DNA of 64,000 bases from Acetatifactor sp. (GCA_024693365.1 JAILLF010000043.1:185235-249234); one strand, 5' to 3'. Shown: positions 46,455 through 56,130, numbered from the stretch's first letter. The notes: a model not told the origin generated them from the letters alone. Program-made: numbers and translations.

Positions 46455-47864
46455 ATGAACGGCAAGATAACGCACACAAAAGTTTTTTTTGAGACAGAGA
46501 ATGCGCTTTTGCAGAAGCTGATGGACGCGGCAGAAAAAAAGTCGAAGGAAAACCTCAAGGATTTCGCAGGCCGAAAGGTTCTCATTGAAGGCGGCGGTTA
46601 TGAGAAAATCTGGCTTGAAACCCAGCCGATGGGGGGAGAAATGTATGCGAAGCGCGACATGGAAGCGGCGCTTAACAATCAGCTCCTGTTTATGGAGACG
46701 GCCCGGCAGGATGGACGCATGCCCGGAAGCATTGCGCTGATCGATGGGAAAATCACGCCTCAGTTCAACAAGTTTCAAGGCTTTTGTTTCCCGGCGCCTG
46801 CATTGAACGTTTACTATCTTTCCGGAAAAGACCCGGATTATCTGGATCTTTTGTACGGTACGCTGGAGCGCTTTGATGCTTACCTTTGGAGAACGCGTGA
46901 CTTTGACGGAGACGGTTGCCTGGAGAGCTGGTGCAAATATGATACCGGGGAGGATCATGCCCTGCGTTATGGCGATGCGCCTGACTGGTGGGCGGAGGAA
47001 ACGCCGCCAAAGGATTGTGAGGTTGTTCCCATGGCCTCCATCGACGTGATGAGCTATTCTTATTCCGCCAGGGACGTCCTTTCTGACATCGCGGGGATCC
47101 TGAAGAAAGATGAGCTGCAGACAAAGTGGCGGAATGCGGCGCGGCAGGTGCAGGAGAAGATCCGGGAATATCTTTGGAACGAGGAACGAGGCGCATGCCT
47201 TGACAGAGACAAAAACCATAAAGTGCTTCCAACGTTGATGCACAACAGCCTCCGCGCCATGTATTGGAAGAGTTTGTCGCAAAGCATGGCGGACCGCTTT
47301 GTGTGGGAGCATCTGCTCAACCCACAGGAATTCTGGACCAAAATGCCCCTGCCTTCCGTGGCAGTCAACGATCCGCTTTTTCGGAACGTGACCACCAATG
47401 ACTGGAGCGGGCAGGCGGAGGCTCTCACCTATCAGAGGGCGATCCGCGCCCTGGAGAATTATGGCTATGATTGGATCGTGCCACTTTTGGGGAAAAAGCT
47501 TTTTGAAGCCATTGGGGAACAATGCGTGTTTGTACAGCAATATGATCCCTTTACCATGAAGCCCTCCGCGGTTTCGCTGGAGGGAAAGCAGGATGCCTAT
47601 GGTCCTGCGATGCTCTCCGTCATGGAGTATGCGGCCAGAACGTACGGCGTACACTTGGAGCGGGACAGGGTGTATTGGGGCGCTTTCGGGGGGGACGCAT
47701 GCATTTATGAACAGGAATGGGGTGACCGGCGCTATCGCATTGAAAACACGGGAAAGCAGGTCAGTGTCTACGTGGACGGGGTTTTGAAATTTAAAAGCGG
47801 TACAAATCAGAAAATCATTACGGATCTGGACGGCAACGTGCTGAAGGCGATTGCCTTATCTTGA
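46455..47864 (+). CDS. (alpha/alpha)6-barrel glycosidase, GH63/MGH1-like
   Basis: A 469-residue enzyme of the trehalase/GH63 clan. The LESWCKYDTGEDHALRY and RNVTTNDWSGQAEALTYQRAIRALENYGYD stretches (split by family motifs DTG and W-G) and the EQYDPFTMKP-like QQYDPF block match MGH1/GH63-type domains. The specific alpha-glycoside is unknown. It starts immediately after the upstream stop (TAA then ATG) with GGGGA as Shine-Dalgarno, so it is coupled to the GH43. The 3' end overlaps the convergent spoVB by 9 nt. Confidence 0.72.
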   Translation: MNGKITHTKVFFETENALLQKLMDAAEKKSKENLKDFAGRKVLIEGGGYEKIWLETQPMGGEMYAKRDMEAALNNQLLFMETARQDGRMPGSIALIDGKITPQFNKFQGFCFPAPALNVYYLSGKDPDYLDLLYGTLERFDAYLWRTRDFDGDGCLESWCKYDTGEDHALRYGDAPDWWAEETPPKDCEVVPMASIDVMSYSYSARDVLSDIAGILKKDELQTKWRNAARQVQEKIREYLWNEERGACLDRDKNHKVLPTLMHNSLRAMYWKSLSQSMADRFVWEHLLNPQEFWTKMPLPSVAVNDPLFRNVTTNDWSGQAEALTYQRAIRALENYGYDWIVPLLGKKLFEAIGEQCVFVQQYDPFTMKPSAVSLEGKQDAYGPAMLSVMEYAARTYGVHLERDRVYWGAFGGDACIYEQEWGDRRYRIENTGKQVSVYVDGVLKFKSGTNQKIITDLDGNVLKAIALS

Positions 47865-49262
47865 GGAAGAAGTAAATGTCTCGCTTTGGAAAAATCTGAC
47901 CAGACAGATGACGTAAAGGATGGTTAGAAGAAGTTGGCCTGCAAGCATGCCCCAAAGATACCCGATGATGCCATGGGAAGGAATGGCGAGCCATACAAAG
48001 GCGAGGCGCGTCAGAAGGCTTAGCACGTTGATGCCGAAAATGACGCCGGCCTTTCCAAGACCTTGAAGAATGCCGGAGAGGGTGGTATCGAGATAGAGAA
48101 AGGGGCAGATCCAGCCGAGAGTACGGATACAGCGTCCGGCCAGGGCGCTGTGAAACATGACGGTGCCAAGCCAGGGCCCAAAAAGAACAAAGACGATGAG
48201 GCAGGCAAAGCCCATGATCAGACAAGATCCCAGGGTGCGGTTCGCAAGAGAGCGAACGGCATCCATTTTTTTTAGACAATAGTTTTCCGAGATCATGGGG
48301 AGCAGCATGACGGCGATGGAGCCGGTCAGGGCATTGGGGAAGAACACCAAGGGAAGGGCCATGCCGGTGAGCACGCCATAGACGGAAAGGGCAGTTTCCG
48401 AATTGTAGCCATATAGGCGAAGCATATCCGGAATGGCAACGGATTCCATGCTTCCGAGTATGTTTAAAACCAAGCGGTTTGCAGTCAAGGGCAGGGCCAT
48501 GGCAAGGAGGTTTTGATAAATGCGCGGCCAGGAGGCGGCGCGGGACGATTCCCCGCGGCACGGAGATGACGAAAAATCCGGTTTGCTTTTGGAGAAATAG
48601 GGAAGATAGGTTAAGATGGCAACCGTCATGCTGACAATTTCCCCTATGGCCAGTCCTAAAACGGCAGTCCCTATGTCCGGCTCTTTTCCGCTGAGTATGT
48701 CTTTTGAGGTGATCAAATAAACGCAACCCACCCTTGTCAGTTGTTCAATGATCTGTGCAAGAGAAGGAAGGGCTGCTTTTTTCATGCCGTAAAACCAGCC
48801 GTTAATGCAGGCGTGTACGCCGACGAAGGGGAAAGAGAATGCAATGATGCGAAGAAGGGGGATCGTTCGCGGTTCCTTTAGTAGGTTCGTACCGATCTGG
48901 TCTGCAAAGAAATAGGTTAGCGCGGTGCAGAAAACGGACAAAGGGAGAGAAATGCAAAAGGATGCCCAAAAGGGACGCTTATTTAAGCCTTCTTTTATGG
49001 AATGCTGGCGGGTTGCCACTTCTGCCGTCAGCTTGGAAACGGCGGTCTGAAGGCCGGCAGCCGTTAAGGAGAAGGACAGGGCGATGACGGGACTGATGAG
49101 TTGGTATAGGCCCATCTTTTCTTCGCCAAACAAGCGGGATAGGTAGATGCGGTAAAAAAATCCGATGAAGCGGCTGACAAGCCCGGTGGCAGTCAGAATC
49201 AGGGTTCCCGTGATCAGGGGACGTTTTGAGAGCTCTCGGAGTTTTCTAAGTAGGTTGTTCAT
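47856..49262 (-). CDS. spoVB: MOP superfamily flippase, SpoVB/MurJ-like
   Basis: A 468-residue membrane protein with about twelve to fourteen helices. N-terminal LTATGLVSRFIGFFYRIYLSRLFGEEKMGLYQL is the SpoVB-family opening. Members flip lipid-linked wall or polysaccharide precursors; SpoVB acts in spore cortex synthesis. The spoVB name rests on similarity alone; other MOP flippases are possible. Weak AAGGG upstream of the ATG. Confidence 0.82.
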   Translation of the reverse strand: MNNLLRKLRELSKRPLITGTLILTATGLVSRFIGFFYRIYLSRLFGEEKMGLYQLISPVIALSFSLTAAGLQTAVSKLTAEVATRQHSIKEGLNKRPFWASFCISLPLSVFCTALTYFFADQIGTNLLKEPRTIPLLRIIAFSFPFVGVHACINGWFYGMKKAALPSLAQIIEQLTRVGCVYLITSKDILSGKEPDIGTAVLGLAIGEIVSMTVAILTYLPYFSKSKPDFSSSPCRGESSRAASWPRIYQNLLAMALPLTANRLVLNILGSMESVAIPDMLRLYGYNSETALSVYGVLTGMALPLVFFPNALTGSIAVMLLPMISENYCLKKMDAVRSLANRTLGSCLIMGFACLIVFVLFGPWLGTVMFHSALAGRCIRTLGWICPFLYLDTTLSGILQGLGKAGVIFGINVLSLLTRLAFVWLAIPSHGIIGYLWGMLAGQLLLTILYVICLVRFFQSETFTSSSR

Positions 49263-49330
49263 GACAAAACCCTTGCTGCCACAATGGCAGCCATTGATTT
49301 CCTTAGGAACAGCATATGAAAAAGTGACGG

Positions 49331-49360
49331 TTGAAAGAACGACACAAACAATGCTATACT
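49331..49360 (+). promoter_or_regulatory. Promoter of the desulfurase-mnmA gene
   Basis: TTGAAA (49331-49336), 18-bp spacer, TATACT (49355-49360) preceded by TG, an extended -10. Confidence 0.6.
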
Positions 49361-49402
49361 AAAATCCGGACGTCGATTTTAGAAAAAATGGAGCGAAACG
49401 CA

Positions 49403-51715
49403 ATGATATACGTGGATAATGCGGCGACAACGAAATTAGATCCTCTGGCACTGGAAGAGATGTTACCCTTTCTTCAGGAGCAATATGGGAATCCCAGTGC
49501 CGTCTATTCCCTGGGAAGCGGGGCAAAAAAGGCAGTGGCACTGGGCAGGAGACGCGTTGCGGAGTTGATCGGCGCTCAGCCTGAGGAGATTGTCTTTACG
49601 TCAGGCGGATCCGAAAGTGATAACTGGGCGTTGTTTTCTGCGGTAAGATCCAGGGAAAATAAGGGAAGGCACGTGATTACGACGAAAATCGAACATCATG
49701 CCGTCTTAAATACTTGTGCGGAATTGGAAAAACAAGGTTTTTCCGTGACTTATTTAGACGTGGACGAGGAGGGACGGGTTTTGGTTCAGGACGTGGAGCG
49801 TGCCATTCGCCCGGATACCATTCTGGTCAGTGTCATGTTTGCCAATAATGAAGTGGGAACCATTCAGCCTATCGCAAAGATCGGCAGAATCTGCAGGGAG
49901 CGGGACGTACTTTTTCACGTGGATGCGGTGCAGGCCTATGGGCATCTGCCCATTGACGTGCAAGAGATGAAAATAGATCTTCTCAGTGCCAGCGCGCATA
50001 AGCTGCACGGACCCAAAGGAATTGGTCTTTTGTACGTCAGAAAGGGGCTTCGGCTGGAGCCTTTGATCTACGGGGGAAGCCAGGAGCGGGGCCGCAGGGC
50101 GGGCACGGAGAACGTTGCGGGAATCGCCGGCTTTGGAAAGGCGGCAGAGCTCTCGAAGGACAGGATGGAGATCGCCGGGAGAAGGATGCGGGAATTGTCA
50201 AGCCATTTAAAGAACCGGATAAAGGCGGAGATCCCTGACGTGCGGATCAATGGGGAAGGAGCAGAGTGTCTTCCGGGGCACGTCAGCGTCTGCATTCCTC
50301 CCGTGGAGGGGGAGTCGGTGCTGATTCAGCTGGATCTGCGGGGAATCTGTGCCTCCAGCGGTTCTGCCTGTACCATCGGAAGCAGTGAGCCTTCTCACGT
50401 GTTGCTTGCCATGGGGCGAACTCCGGAGGAGGCAAAGGGATCCCTGAGATTTACGATCTCGGAAGCCAATACCATGGAAGAGATGGATGAGATTGCAGAT
50501 GCCTTGAAGGAGATCGTCGGCAACATTAGGAAAATGATGGGATACAAGCCATCCGGGCATTTGGACGAAAAAGGATCGAAGGAAAAAAACGAAGAAATCC
50601 GTTTGGCGGGAAAAAGAATTGAGAGGATTGCCCCCAAGGGAAGAAAGGTTGTCGTCGGCATGTCAGGTGGGGTGGATTCCTCCGTTGCGGCAATGCTTTT
50701 GAAGGAACAGGGCTATGACGTGATTGGCGTCACCATGCAGATTTGGCAGGATGAGAATTCCTGTCGCATTCAGGAGAATGGCGGGTGCTGCGGAACCTCT
50801 GCCGTGGAGGATGCGAGAAGAGTGGCGCAGGTCTTGGAGATACCGTATTACGTCATGAATTTCAAGGACGTGTTTCAGCGGGAAGTAATTGACGTATTTA
50901 CCAAGGAGTATCTGTGCGGAAGGACGCCCAACCCTTGCATTTTATGTAACCGAAAGGTGAAATGGGAAGCGCTTCTCCAAAGAAGCCTGGAGCTCGGGGC
51001 GGAATACGTAGCGACGGGACATTACGCAAGGATCATGCAACTTCCGAACGGAAGATATTGCATCCGGAATTCCGTGACGGCGACAAAGGATCAGACGTAT
51101 GCCTTATATAATCTGACGCAGCAGCAACTGGCCCATACGCTGATGCCCGTGGGAGAGTATGAAAAGACGATGGTAAGGGAATTGGCGGCGAAGGCAGGAC
51201 TCCCCGTTGCGGATAAGCCGGACAGCCAGGAAATCTGTTTTGTGCCGGGAGATGACTATGCGGCATTCATTGACCAGACGGCCGGAGACCGCGTCCCGGG
51301 TCCCGGAAATTTTGTGACGCCAAGCGGAGAGATCCTCGGACGGCACAAGGGCATCACACATTATACCATTGGACAGCGCCGCGGTTTGGAGCTTCCCATG
51401 GGACGCCGCGTGTTTGTGACGGAAATCCGCCCTGAGACCAATGAAGTCGTGATCGGGGAAAACGATGAACTGTTTGTGGACAGAGTGGTTTGTGACAAGT
51501 TGAATTTTATGTCGATTGAAGACTTGAAAGAGCCGATGCGCGTGAAGGCAAAGATACGGTACAATCATGCAGGGGAATTCTGTACGATTGAGAAGATCGG
51601 TGAGGACCTTGTGGAATGCAGGTTTGAGGAGAAGGTACGCGCAGCCACGCCCGGCCAGGCCGTTGTGTTCTATGACGGCGATCACGTGCTCGGCGGCGGC
51701 ACCATTATTCGATAG
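49403..51715 (+). CDS. Fusion: cysteine desulfurase + tRNA 2-thiouridylase MnmA
   Basis: A 770-residue fusion. Residues 1-378: a NifS/IscS-type PLP desulfurase with DNAATTK, PLP lysine K200 (SASAHK) and active Cys323 (SGSACTIGSSEPSHVL). Linker about 380-412, charged. Residues 413-770: MnmA with PP-loop SGGVDSS (421-427), catalytic Cys515 (NPCILCNRKVKW) and Cys612 (SQEICF). The desulfurase would load sulfur directly for s2U34 of Glu, Gln and Lys tRNAs. In B. subtilis the partners YrvO and MnmA are separate adjacent genes. No internal stop or frameshift separates the halves. ATG 49403 with GGAG upstream. Confidence 0.93.
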   Translation: MIYVDNAATTKLDPLALEEMLPFLQEQYGNPSAVYSLGSGAKKAVALGRRRVAELIGAQPEEIVFTSGGSESDNWALFSAVRSRENKGRHVITTKIEHHAVLNTCAELEKQGFSVTYLDVDEEGRVLVQDVERAIRPDTILVSVMFANNEVGTIQPIAKIGRICRERDVLFHVDAVQAYGHLPIDVQEMKIDLLSASAHKLHGPKGIGLLYVRKGLRLEPLIYGGSQERGRRAGTENVAGIAGFGKAAELSKDRMEIAGRRMRELSSHLKNRIKAEIPDVRINGEGAECLPGHVSVCIPPVEGESVLIQLDLRGICASSGSACTIGSSEPSHVLLAMGRTPEEAKGSLRFTISEANTMEEMDEIADALKEIVGNIRKMMGYKPSGHLDEKGSKEKNEEIRLAGKRIERIAPKGRKVVVGMSGGVDSSVAAMLLKEQGYDVIGVTMQIWQDENSCRIQENGGCCGTSAVEDARRVAQVLEIPYYVMNFKDVFQREVIDVFTKEYLCGRTPNPCILCNRKVKWEALLQRSLELGAEYVATGHYARIMQLPNGRYCIRNSVTATKDQTYALYNLTQQQLAHTLMPVGEYEKTMVRELAAKAGLPVADKPDSQEICFVPGDDYAAFIDQTAGDRVPGPGNFVTPSGEILGRHKGITHYTIGQRRGLELPMGRRVFVTEIRPETNEVVIGENDELFVDRVVCDKLNFMSIEDLKEPMRVKAKIRYNHAGEFCTIEKIGEDLVECRFEEKVRAATPGQAVVFYDGDHVLGGGTIIR

Positions 51716-51719
51716 GAGA

Positions 51720-51799
51720 AACCGTGTCACGGGGACGTGTCTACTGACACATTTTTCGCTGAAAAAATGTGTCAGTAGACACGTCCCCGTGACACGGTT
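51720..51799. repeat. Perfect 37-bp inverted repeat, REP/MITE-like
   Basis: Arms 51720-51756 and 51763-51799 are perfectly complementary, with a 6-nt loop CGCTGA. Each arm contains CGTGTCACGGGGACGTGTC and ends ACACATTTTT. GTGTCA...TGACAC palindromes of this style are dispersed in Firmicutes genomes, often linked to Y1 (REP-associated) transposases; this is from memory. It also serves as a bidirectional terminator between convergent genes. No transposase nearby. Confidence 0.88.
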
Positions 51800-51805
51800 A
51801 AAGGG

Positions 51806-52627
51806 TTATAGCTTGATGAACTGGGGCACTCTTTTTTCATAAACGCAGTAATACTTGAAGCCACAGTCTTTTAGAACCTGTCCGGCGCGGTCAAAATGAA
51901 TGGCGAGATCCTCCGGCTTGTGGGCGTCGCTGCCAACTGTGATCAATTCGCCGCCGAGGGAACGGTAACGCTTCAGAATATCCATGCAGGGATTGAAATC
52001 CCTCATGTTATGGCGGAGGCCGCCAGTATTGATCTCAAGTCCCTTTTCCTGCTCCAAAAGGAGTTCGAGGATGGGATCAATGACGTCTTTGTATTTATCA
52101 TAACTATAATTTTCATCTTTTGACGGACCGTAACGTACCACGTAATCCAGATGCCCGTACACGTCAAAATTCTGAAATTTCTTTATGTTTTCCAAGATGG
52201 AAATAAAGTATTCCCGATAGGCTTCCTCCTCGGCGCGTCCCTCGAAGAAGGCAGGATAGTAGGGATCTTTTCCGTGGCAGATATGAGAGGAGCCGATAAT
52301 AAAGTCGAAATCGTAGCTTTTGGCGAAGACGGCGTTCTTTCTCACGCATTCCGGCTGGAGGCCAAGCTCCACGCCAAAAAGAATCTGAAGCTGACCGGCA
52401 TATTTCTCCTTTAGTTGGATCAGCTCATAGAGGTAGGAGTCCGCATTTAACAGAAAAATGGAACCCGGGCTGTCGGGACTGTCCGGATAATCAAAGTCGT
52501 TGTGTTCGGTGAAACACATGGTCTTGAGGCCTAGCTCGATGCCGCGGAGGATCATGGCCTCCATGGGCGCGGTACTGTCACCGGAGTGATGCGAGTGCAA
52601 GTGACAATCAGAAGTGAGGATGCTCAT
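51806..52627 (-). CDS. PHP-domain histidinol-phosphatase family protein
   Basis: A 273-residue PHP metallophosphoesterase, HisJ/HisK type. Metal ligands visible in SDCHLHSHHSGD, FTEHNDFD, GSSHICHGKD, YGHLDYVVRYG and GSDAHKPEDL. It probably dephosphorylates histidinol phosphate, though HisJ-like enzymes can have other phosphate-ester substrates. Start ATG at 52627, AAAGGAC upstream. Promoter on the minus strand at 52687-52715. Confidence 0.85.
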   Translation of the reverse strand: MSILTSDCHLHSHHSGDSTAPMEAMILRGIELGLKTMCFTEHNDFDYPDSPDSPGSIFLLNADSYLYELIQLKEKYAGQLQILFGVELGLQPECVRKNAVFAKSYDFDFIIGSSHICHGKDPYYPAFFEGRAEEEAYREYFISILENIKKFQNFDVYGHLDYVVRYGPSKDENYSYDKYKDVIDPILELLLEQEKGLEINTGGLRHNMRDFNPCMDILKRYRSLGGELITVGSDAHKPEDLAIHFDRAGQVLKDCGFKYYCVYEKRVPQFIKL

Positions 52628-52686
52628 GTTTTGTCCTTTCCAAAATCGCTCGCGCGAATTTTGACGTTAAAATTTGTCCAAATGGA

Positions 52687-52715
52687 ACTCTAATGGTAAG
52701 TATAACGGATATCAA
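52687..52715 (-). promoter_or_regulatory. Promoter of the PHP gene
   Basis: On the minus strand: TTGATA (52715-52710), 17-bp spacer, TAGAGT (52692-52687). Confidence 0.5.
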
Positions 52716-52786
52716 AGAAAAAAACAGCTAAAAAATGAACAAACGGTAAAATTTTTCAGAAATGGAAATTATTTTTGATTTATCTC

Positions 52787-52815
52787 TTGAATTATCGCAG
52801 GGAATCACGTAAAAT
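52787..52815 (+). promoter_or_regulatory. Promoter of the gap-pgk-tpiA operon
   Basis: TTGAAT (52787-52792), 17-bp spacer, TAAAAT (52810-52815). The start near 52822 leaves a leader of about 100 nt. Confidence 0.6.
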
Positions 52816-52831
52816 ATGTTTGCTGATAAAA

Positions 52832-52885
52832 TTTTGACAATCTAAGAAGGGGAAGGTGATCCCGAAACCCTGAAAATTGTCAAAA
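52832..52885 (+). promoter_or_regulatory. Inverted repeat in the gap leader
   Basis: TTTTGACAAT (52832-52841) pairs with ATTGTCAAAA (52876-52885), enclosing a 34-nt G/C-patterned loop (GGGG...CCC). Could be an operator for a CggR-like regulator or an mRNA structure; no regulator gene is adjacent. Confidence 0.45.
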
Positions 52886-52919
52886 GAAATATAATTTAAT
52901 ATTTTAGGAGGAATCTAAA

Positions 52920-53957
52920 ATGGCAGTAAAAGTTGCGATTAATGGTTTTGGCCGTATCGGTCGTCTGGCTTTCAGACAGATGTTCGGAGCACCTGGTTAT
53001 GAGGTTGTTGCTATCAACGATCTGACCAAGCCCTCCATGCTTGCTCAGCTTCTTAAGTATGATACCGCTCAGGGCGGATACTGCGGAAAGATCGGTGAGA
53101 ACCTTCACACCGTTACCGCTGATGACGAAGCTGGTACCCTTACCGTTGACGGTAAGACTCTGAAGATCTACGCTATGGCTAAGGCTAACGAGCTTCCCTG
53201 GGGAGAGATCGGCGTAGACGTTGTTCTTGAGTGTACCGGTTTCTACTGCTCCAAGGAGAAGAGCATGGCTCACATCGAGGCAGGTGCAAAGAAGGTTGTT
53301 ATTTCCGCACCCGCTGGTAACGATCTGAAGACCATCGTATATTCCGTAAACGAGAAGACCCTGACCGCTGATGATCAGATCATCTCTGCTGCATCCTGCA
53401 CCACCAACTGCCTTGCACCCATGGCTAAGGCTCTGAACGATTACGCTCCCATCCAGAGCGGTATCATGAGCACCATCCATGCATACACCGGTGACCAGAT
53501 GATCCTTGACGGTCCTCACAGAAAGGGTGACCTTCGTCGTGCTCGTGCAGGCGCTGCAAACATCGTTCCCAACAGCACCGGCGCTGCAAAGGCTATCGGC
53601 CTTGTTATCCCTGAGCTGAACGGCAAGCTGATCGGCTCCGCACAGCGTGTTCCCGTTCCTACCGGTTCCACCACGATCCTTACCGCAGTTGTTAAAGGCG
53701 CTAACGTAACCAAGGAAGGCATCAACGCTGCAATGAAGGCTGCTGCTTCCGAGTCCTTCGGTTACAACGAGGATCAGATCGTTTCTTCCGACGTTATCGG
53801 TATGAGATTTGGTTCCCTGTTCGATGCAACCCAGACCATGGTTTCCAAGATCGACGAGGATACCTACCAGGTACAGGTTGTTTCATGGTATGACAACGAG
53901 AACTCCTACACCAGCCAGATGGTTCGTACCATTAAGTACTTCGCTGAGCTGAACTAA
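52920..53957 (+). CDS. gap: Glyceraldehyde-3-phosphate dehydrogenase
   Basis: A 345-residue NAD-dependent glycolytic enzyme. N-terminal [15 protein letters not shown], the active site [15 protein letters not shown] with the catalytic cysteine, and C-terminal [15 protein letters not shown] are present. Codon use is strongly biased to GCT, GTT and AAC-type codons, a sign of high expression. AGGAGG upstream of the ATG. First gene of the triose operon. Confidence 0.98.
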   Translation: MAVKVAINGFGRIGRLAFRQMFGAPGYEVVAINDLTKPSMLAQLLKYDTAQGGYCGKIGENLHTVTADDEAGTLTVDGKTLKIYAMAKANELPWGEIGVDVVLECTGFYCSKEKSMAHIEAGAKKVVISAPAGNDLKTIVYSVNEKTLTADDQIISAASCTTNCLAPMAKALNDYAPIQSGIMSTIHAYTGDQMILDGPHRKGDLRRARAGAANIVPNSTGAAKAIGLVIPELNGKLIGSAQRVPVPTGSTTILTAVVKGANVTKEGINAAMKAAASESFGYNEDQIVSSDVIGMRFGSLFDATQTMVSKIDEDTYQVQVVSWYDNENSYTSQMVRTIKYFAELN

Positions 53958-53978
53958 GAGTTAGCAAAAGAGACCTTA

Positions 53979-54005
53979 GGGGTCCGGTCTTATGGACCGG
54001 GCCCC
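53979..54005 (+). other. GC-rich intercistronic hairpin between gap and pgk
   Basis: GGGGTCCGGTC (53979-53989) pairs with GACCGGGCCCC (53995-54005), 11 bp with one G-U and a 5-nt loop. No U-tract; likely an mRNA stability element. Confidence 0.75.
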
Positions 54006-54042
54006 TTAACCACTTTAAATATCAAAAATGGAGGTTCCTAAA

Positions 54043-55266
54043 ATGAGCTTAAATAAGAAATCCGTAGACGACATTAATGCAAAGGGCAAGCGCGTTCTCG
54101 TAAGATGTGACTTCAACGTTCCCTTGAAGGATGGCGTGATCACCGACGAGACCCGTATCGTTGCAGCACTTCCCACCATCAAGAAGCTGATCGCTGACGG
54201 CGGCAAGGTGATCCTTTGCTCCCATCTTGGCAAGGTAAAGGAAGGCCCCAATGAGAAGGAGTCCCTTGCACCCGTTGCAAAGAGACTTTCCGAGAAGCTT
54301 GGCAAGGAAGTTGTTTTCGTAGCTGATTACAACGTAACTGGCGAGGCTGCTACCAAGGCAGTTGAGAACATGAAGGAAGGCGACGTTGTTCTGCTTCAGA
54401 ACACTCGTTTCCGCGGCACGGAAGAGACCAAGAACGGCGAAAAGTTCTCCAAGGAGCTCGCTGATCTTGCTGATCTTTACGTTTGCGACGCATTCGGTTC
54501 TTCCCACAGAGCACATGCTTCCGTGGAAGGCGTTACCAAGTTCATCACCGCTAAGGGCGGCGAGAATGTTGTTGGTTATCTGATGCAGAAGGAAATCGAT
54601 TTCCTCGGCAATGCAGTTGAGAATCCCGTTCGTCCCTTCGTGGCAATCCTTGGCGGCGCTAAGGTTGCTGACAAGCTGAACGTTATCTCCAACTTGCTTG
54701 AGAAGTGCGATACCCTGATCATCGGCGGCGGCATGGCTTACACCTTCTTAAAGGCACAGGGCTATGAGATCGGTAAGTCCCTCGTTGACAACGAGAAGAT
54801 CGACTACTGCAAGGAGATGATGGAGAAGGCTGCAAAGCTTGGCAAGAAGCTTCTTCTTCCCGTTGACTCCGTTACCATCGCTGAGTTCCCTAACCCCATC
54901 GACGCACCTGTTGAGACCGTTGTTTGCGATGTTGACAAGATGCCTGCAGACAGAGAGGGTTGCGACATCGGACCTAAGACCGCTGCTCTGTACGCAGAGG
55001 CAGTAAAGAGCGCTAAGACCGTTGTTTGGAACGGACCTATGGGCGTGTTCGAGAATCCTACCCTGGCAGCTGGTACCATCGCAGTTGCAAAGGCTCTTGC
55101 TGAGACCGATGCAACCACGATCATCGGCGGCGGTGATTCCGCATCTGCAGTTAACAACCTTGGCTTCGGTGATAAGATGAGCCACATCTCCACCGGCGGC
55201 GGCGCTTCCCTGGAGTTCCTTGAGGGCAAGGTTCTTCCCGGCGTAGCAGCAGCTGACGACAAGTAA
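54043..55266 (+). CDS. pgk: Phosphoglycerate kinase
   Basis: A 407-residue glycolytic kinase. [14 protein letters not shown] near the N-terminus, [21 protein letters not shown] and the C-terminal nucleotide loop [14 protein letters not shown] identify it. High-expression codon bias like gap. ATG 54043 has GGAGG 8 nt upstream; the frame is open to 54028 without a better site. Confidence 0.98.
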   Translation: MSLNKKSVDDINAKGKRVLVRCDFNVPLKDGVITDETRIVAALPTIKKLIADGGKVILCSHLGKVKEGPNEKESLAPVAKRLSEKLGKEVVFVADYNVTGEAATKAVENMKEGDVVLLQNTRFRGTEETKNGEKFSKELADLADLYVCDAFGSSHRAHASVEGVTKFITAKGGENVVGYLMQKEIDFLGNAVENPVRPFVAILGGAKVADKLNVISNLLEKCDTLIIGGGMAYTFLKAQGYEIGKSLVDNEKIDYCKEMMEKAAKLGKKLLLPVDSVTIAEFPNPIDAPVETVVCDVDKMPADREGCDIGPKTAALYAEAVKSAKTVVWNGPMGVFENPTLAAGTIAVAKALAETDATTIIGGGDSASAVNNLGFGDKMSHISTGGGASLEFLEGKVLPGVAAADDK

Positions 55267-55280
55267 TCATTTTGAAAGCA

Positions 55281-55313
55281 TTCGGGCTGCCCGGCGTGCC
55301 GCGGCGGCCCGAA
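55281..55313 (+). other. Intercistronic hairpin between pgk and tpiA
   Basis: TTCGGGCTGCC (55281-55291) pairs with GGCGGCCCGAA (55303-55313), 11 bp with one G-U. No U-tract. Same arrangement as the gap-pgk hairpin. Confidence 0.65.
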
Positions 55314-55331
55314 GTAAAATAGGAGGATAAT

Positions 55332-56084
55332 ATGGCAAGAAAGAAGATCATCGCAGGCAACTGGAAGATGAACATGACTCCCAGCGAGGCAGTTGCCCTG
55401 GTTAACACCTTAAAGCCCCTTGTAGTCAATGATGACGTGGACGTAGTGTTCTGCGTTCCCGCAATCGACATCATCCCTGCAATGGAAGCAGCAAAGGGCA
55501 CCAACATCAACATCGGCGCAGAGAACATGTACTTCGAGGAGAAGGGTGCCTTCACCGGCGAGATTTCTCCCGCAATGCTACTTGACGCCGGCGTGAAGTA
55601 CGTGATCATCGGTCACTCAGAGAGAAGAGAGTATTTCGCAGAGTCCGACGAGACCGTAAACAAGAAGATCCTGAAGGCATTTGAGCACGGCATCACTCCC
55701 ATCATCTGCTGTGGCGAGTCCTTAAAGCAGAGAGAGCAGGGCATTACGATTGACTGGATCCGTCAGCAGATCAAGATCGCATTTCTGAACGTGACCGCTG
55801 CGCAGGCTGCAACCGCAGTGATCGCATATGAGCCCATCTGGGCCATCGGTACCGGCAAGGTTGCTACCACCGAGCAGGCACAGGAGGTTTGCAAGGCTAT
55901 CCGTGATTGCATCGCAGAGATCTATGATGACGCTACCGCAGCAAGCATCCGCATTCAGTACGGCGGCTCCGTTTCCGCATCCAGCGCTCCCGAGCTGTTC
56001 GCACAGCCCGACATCGACGGTGGCCTTGTTGGCGGCGCTTCCTTAAAGCCCGACTTCGGCAAGATCGTAAATTACAACAAATAA
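55332..56084 (+). CDS. tpiA: Triosephosphate isomerase
   Basis: A 250-residue TIM barrel. Catalytic Lys in AGNWKMN, His in IIGHSERR, Glu in [11 protein letters not shown] and the phosphate loop YGGSVS are visible. Third gene of the gap-pgk-tpiA operon, ATG with AGGAGG upstream. A strong terminator follows. Confidence 0.98.
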   Translation: MARKKIIAGNWKMNMTPSEAVALVNTLKPLVVNDDVDVVFCVPAIDIIPAMEAAKGTNINIGAENMYFEEKGAFTGEISPAMLLDAGVKYVIIGHSERREYFAESDETVNKKILKAFEHGITPIICCGESLKQREQGITIDWIRQQIKIAFLNVTAAQAATAVIAYEPIWAIGTGKVATTEQAQEVCKAIRDCIAEIYDDATAASIRIQYGGSVSASSAPELFAQPDIDGGLVGGASLKPDFGKIVNYNK

Positions 56085-56096
56085 GACAAGAGACTT

Positions 56097-56130
56097 AGAG
56101 CTTCGCCAGAAATGGCGAGGCTCTTTTTTT
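56097..56130 (+). terminator. Terminator of the glycolytic operon
   Basis: AGAGCTTCGCCA (56097-56108), loop GAAA, TGGCGAGGCTCT (56113-56124), followed by seven T's. One G-U in a 12-bp stem. Confidence 0.92.

Noticed and set aside
45990..47654. 554-codon open frame on the minus strand
   Set aside because: It lies antisense to the GH43 and GH63-like genes, has no ribosome site, and its translation is low-complexity with no domain; the plus-strand enzymes have clear motifs.
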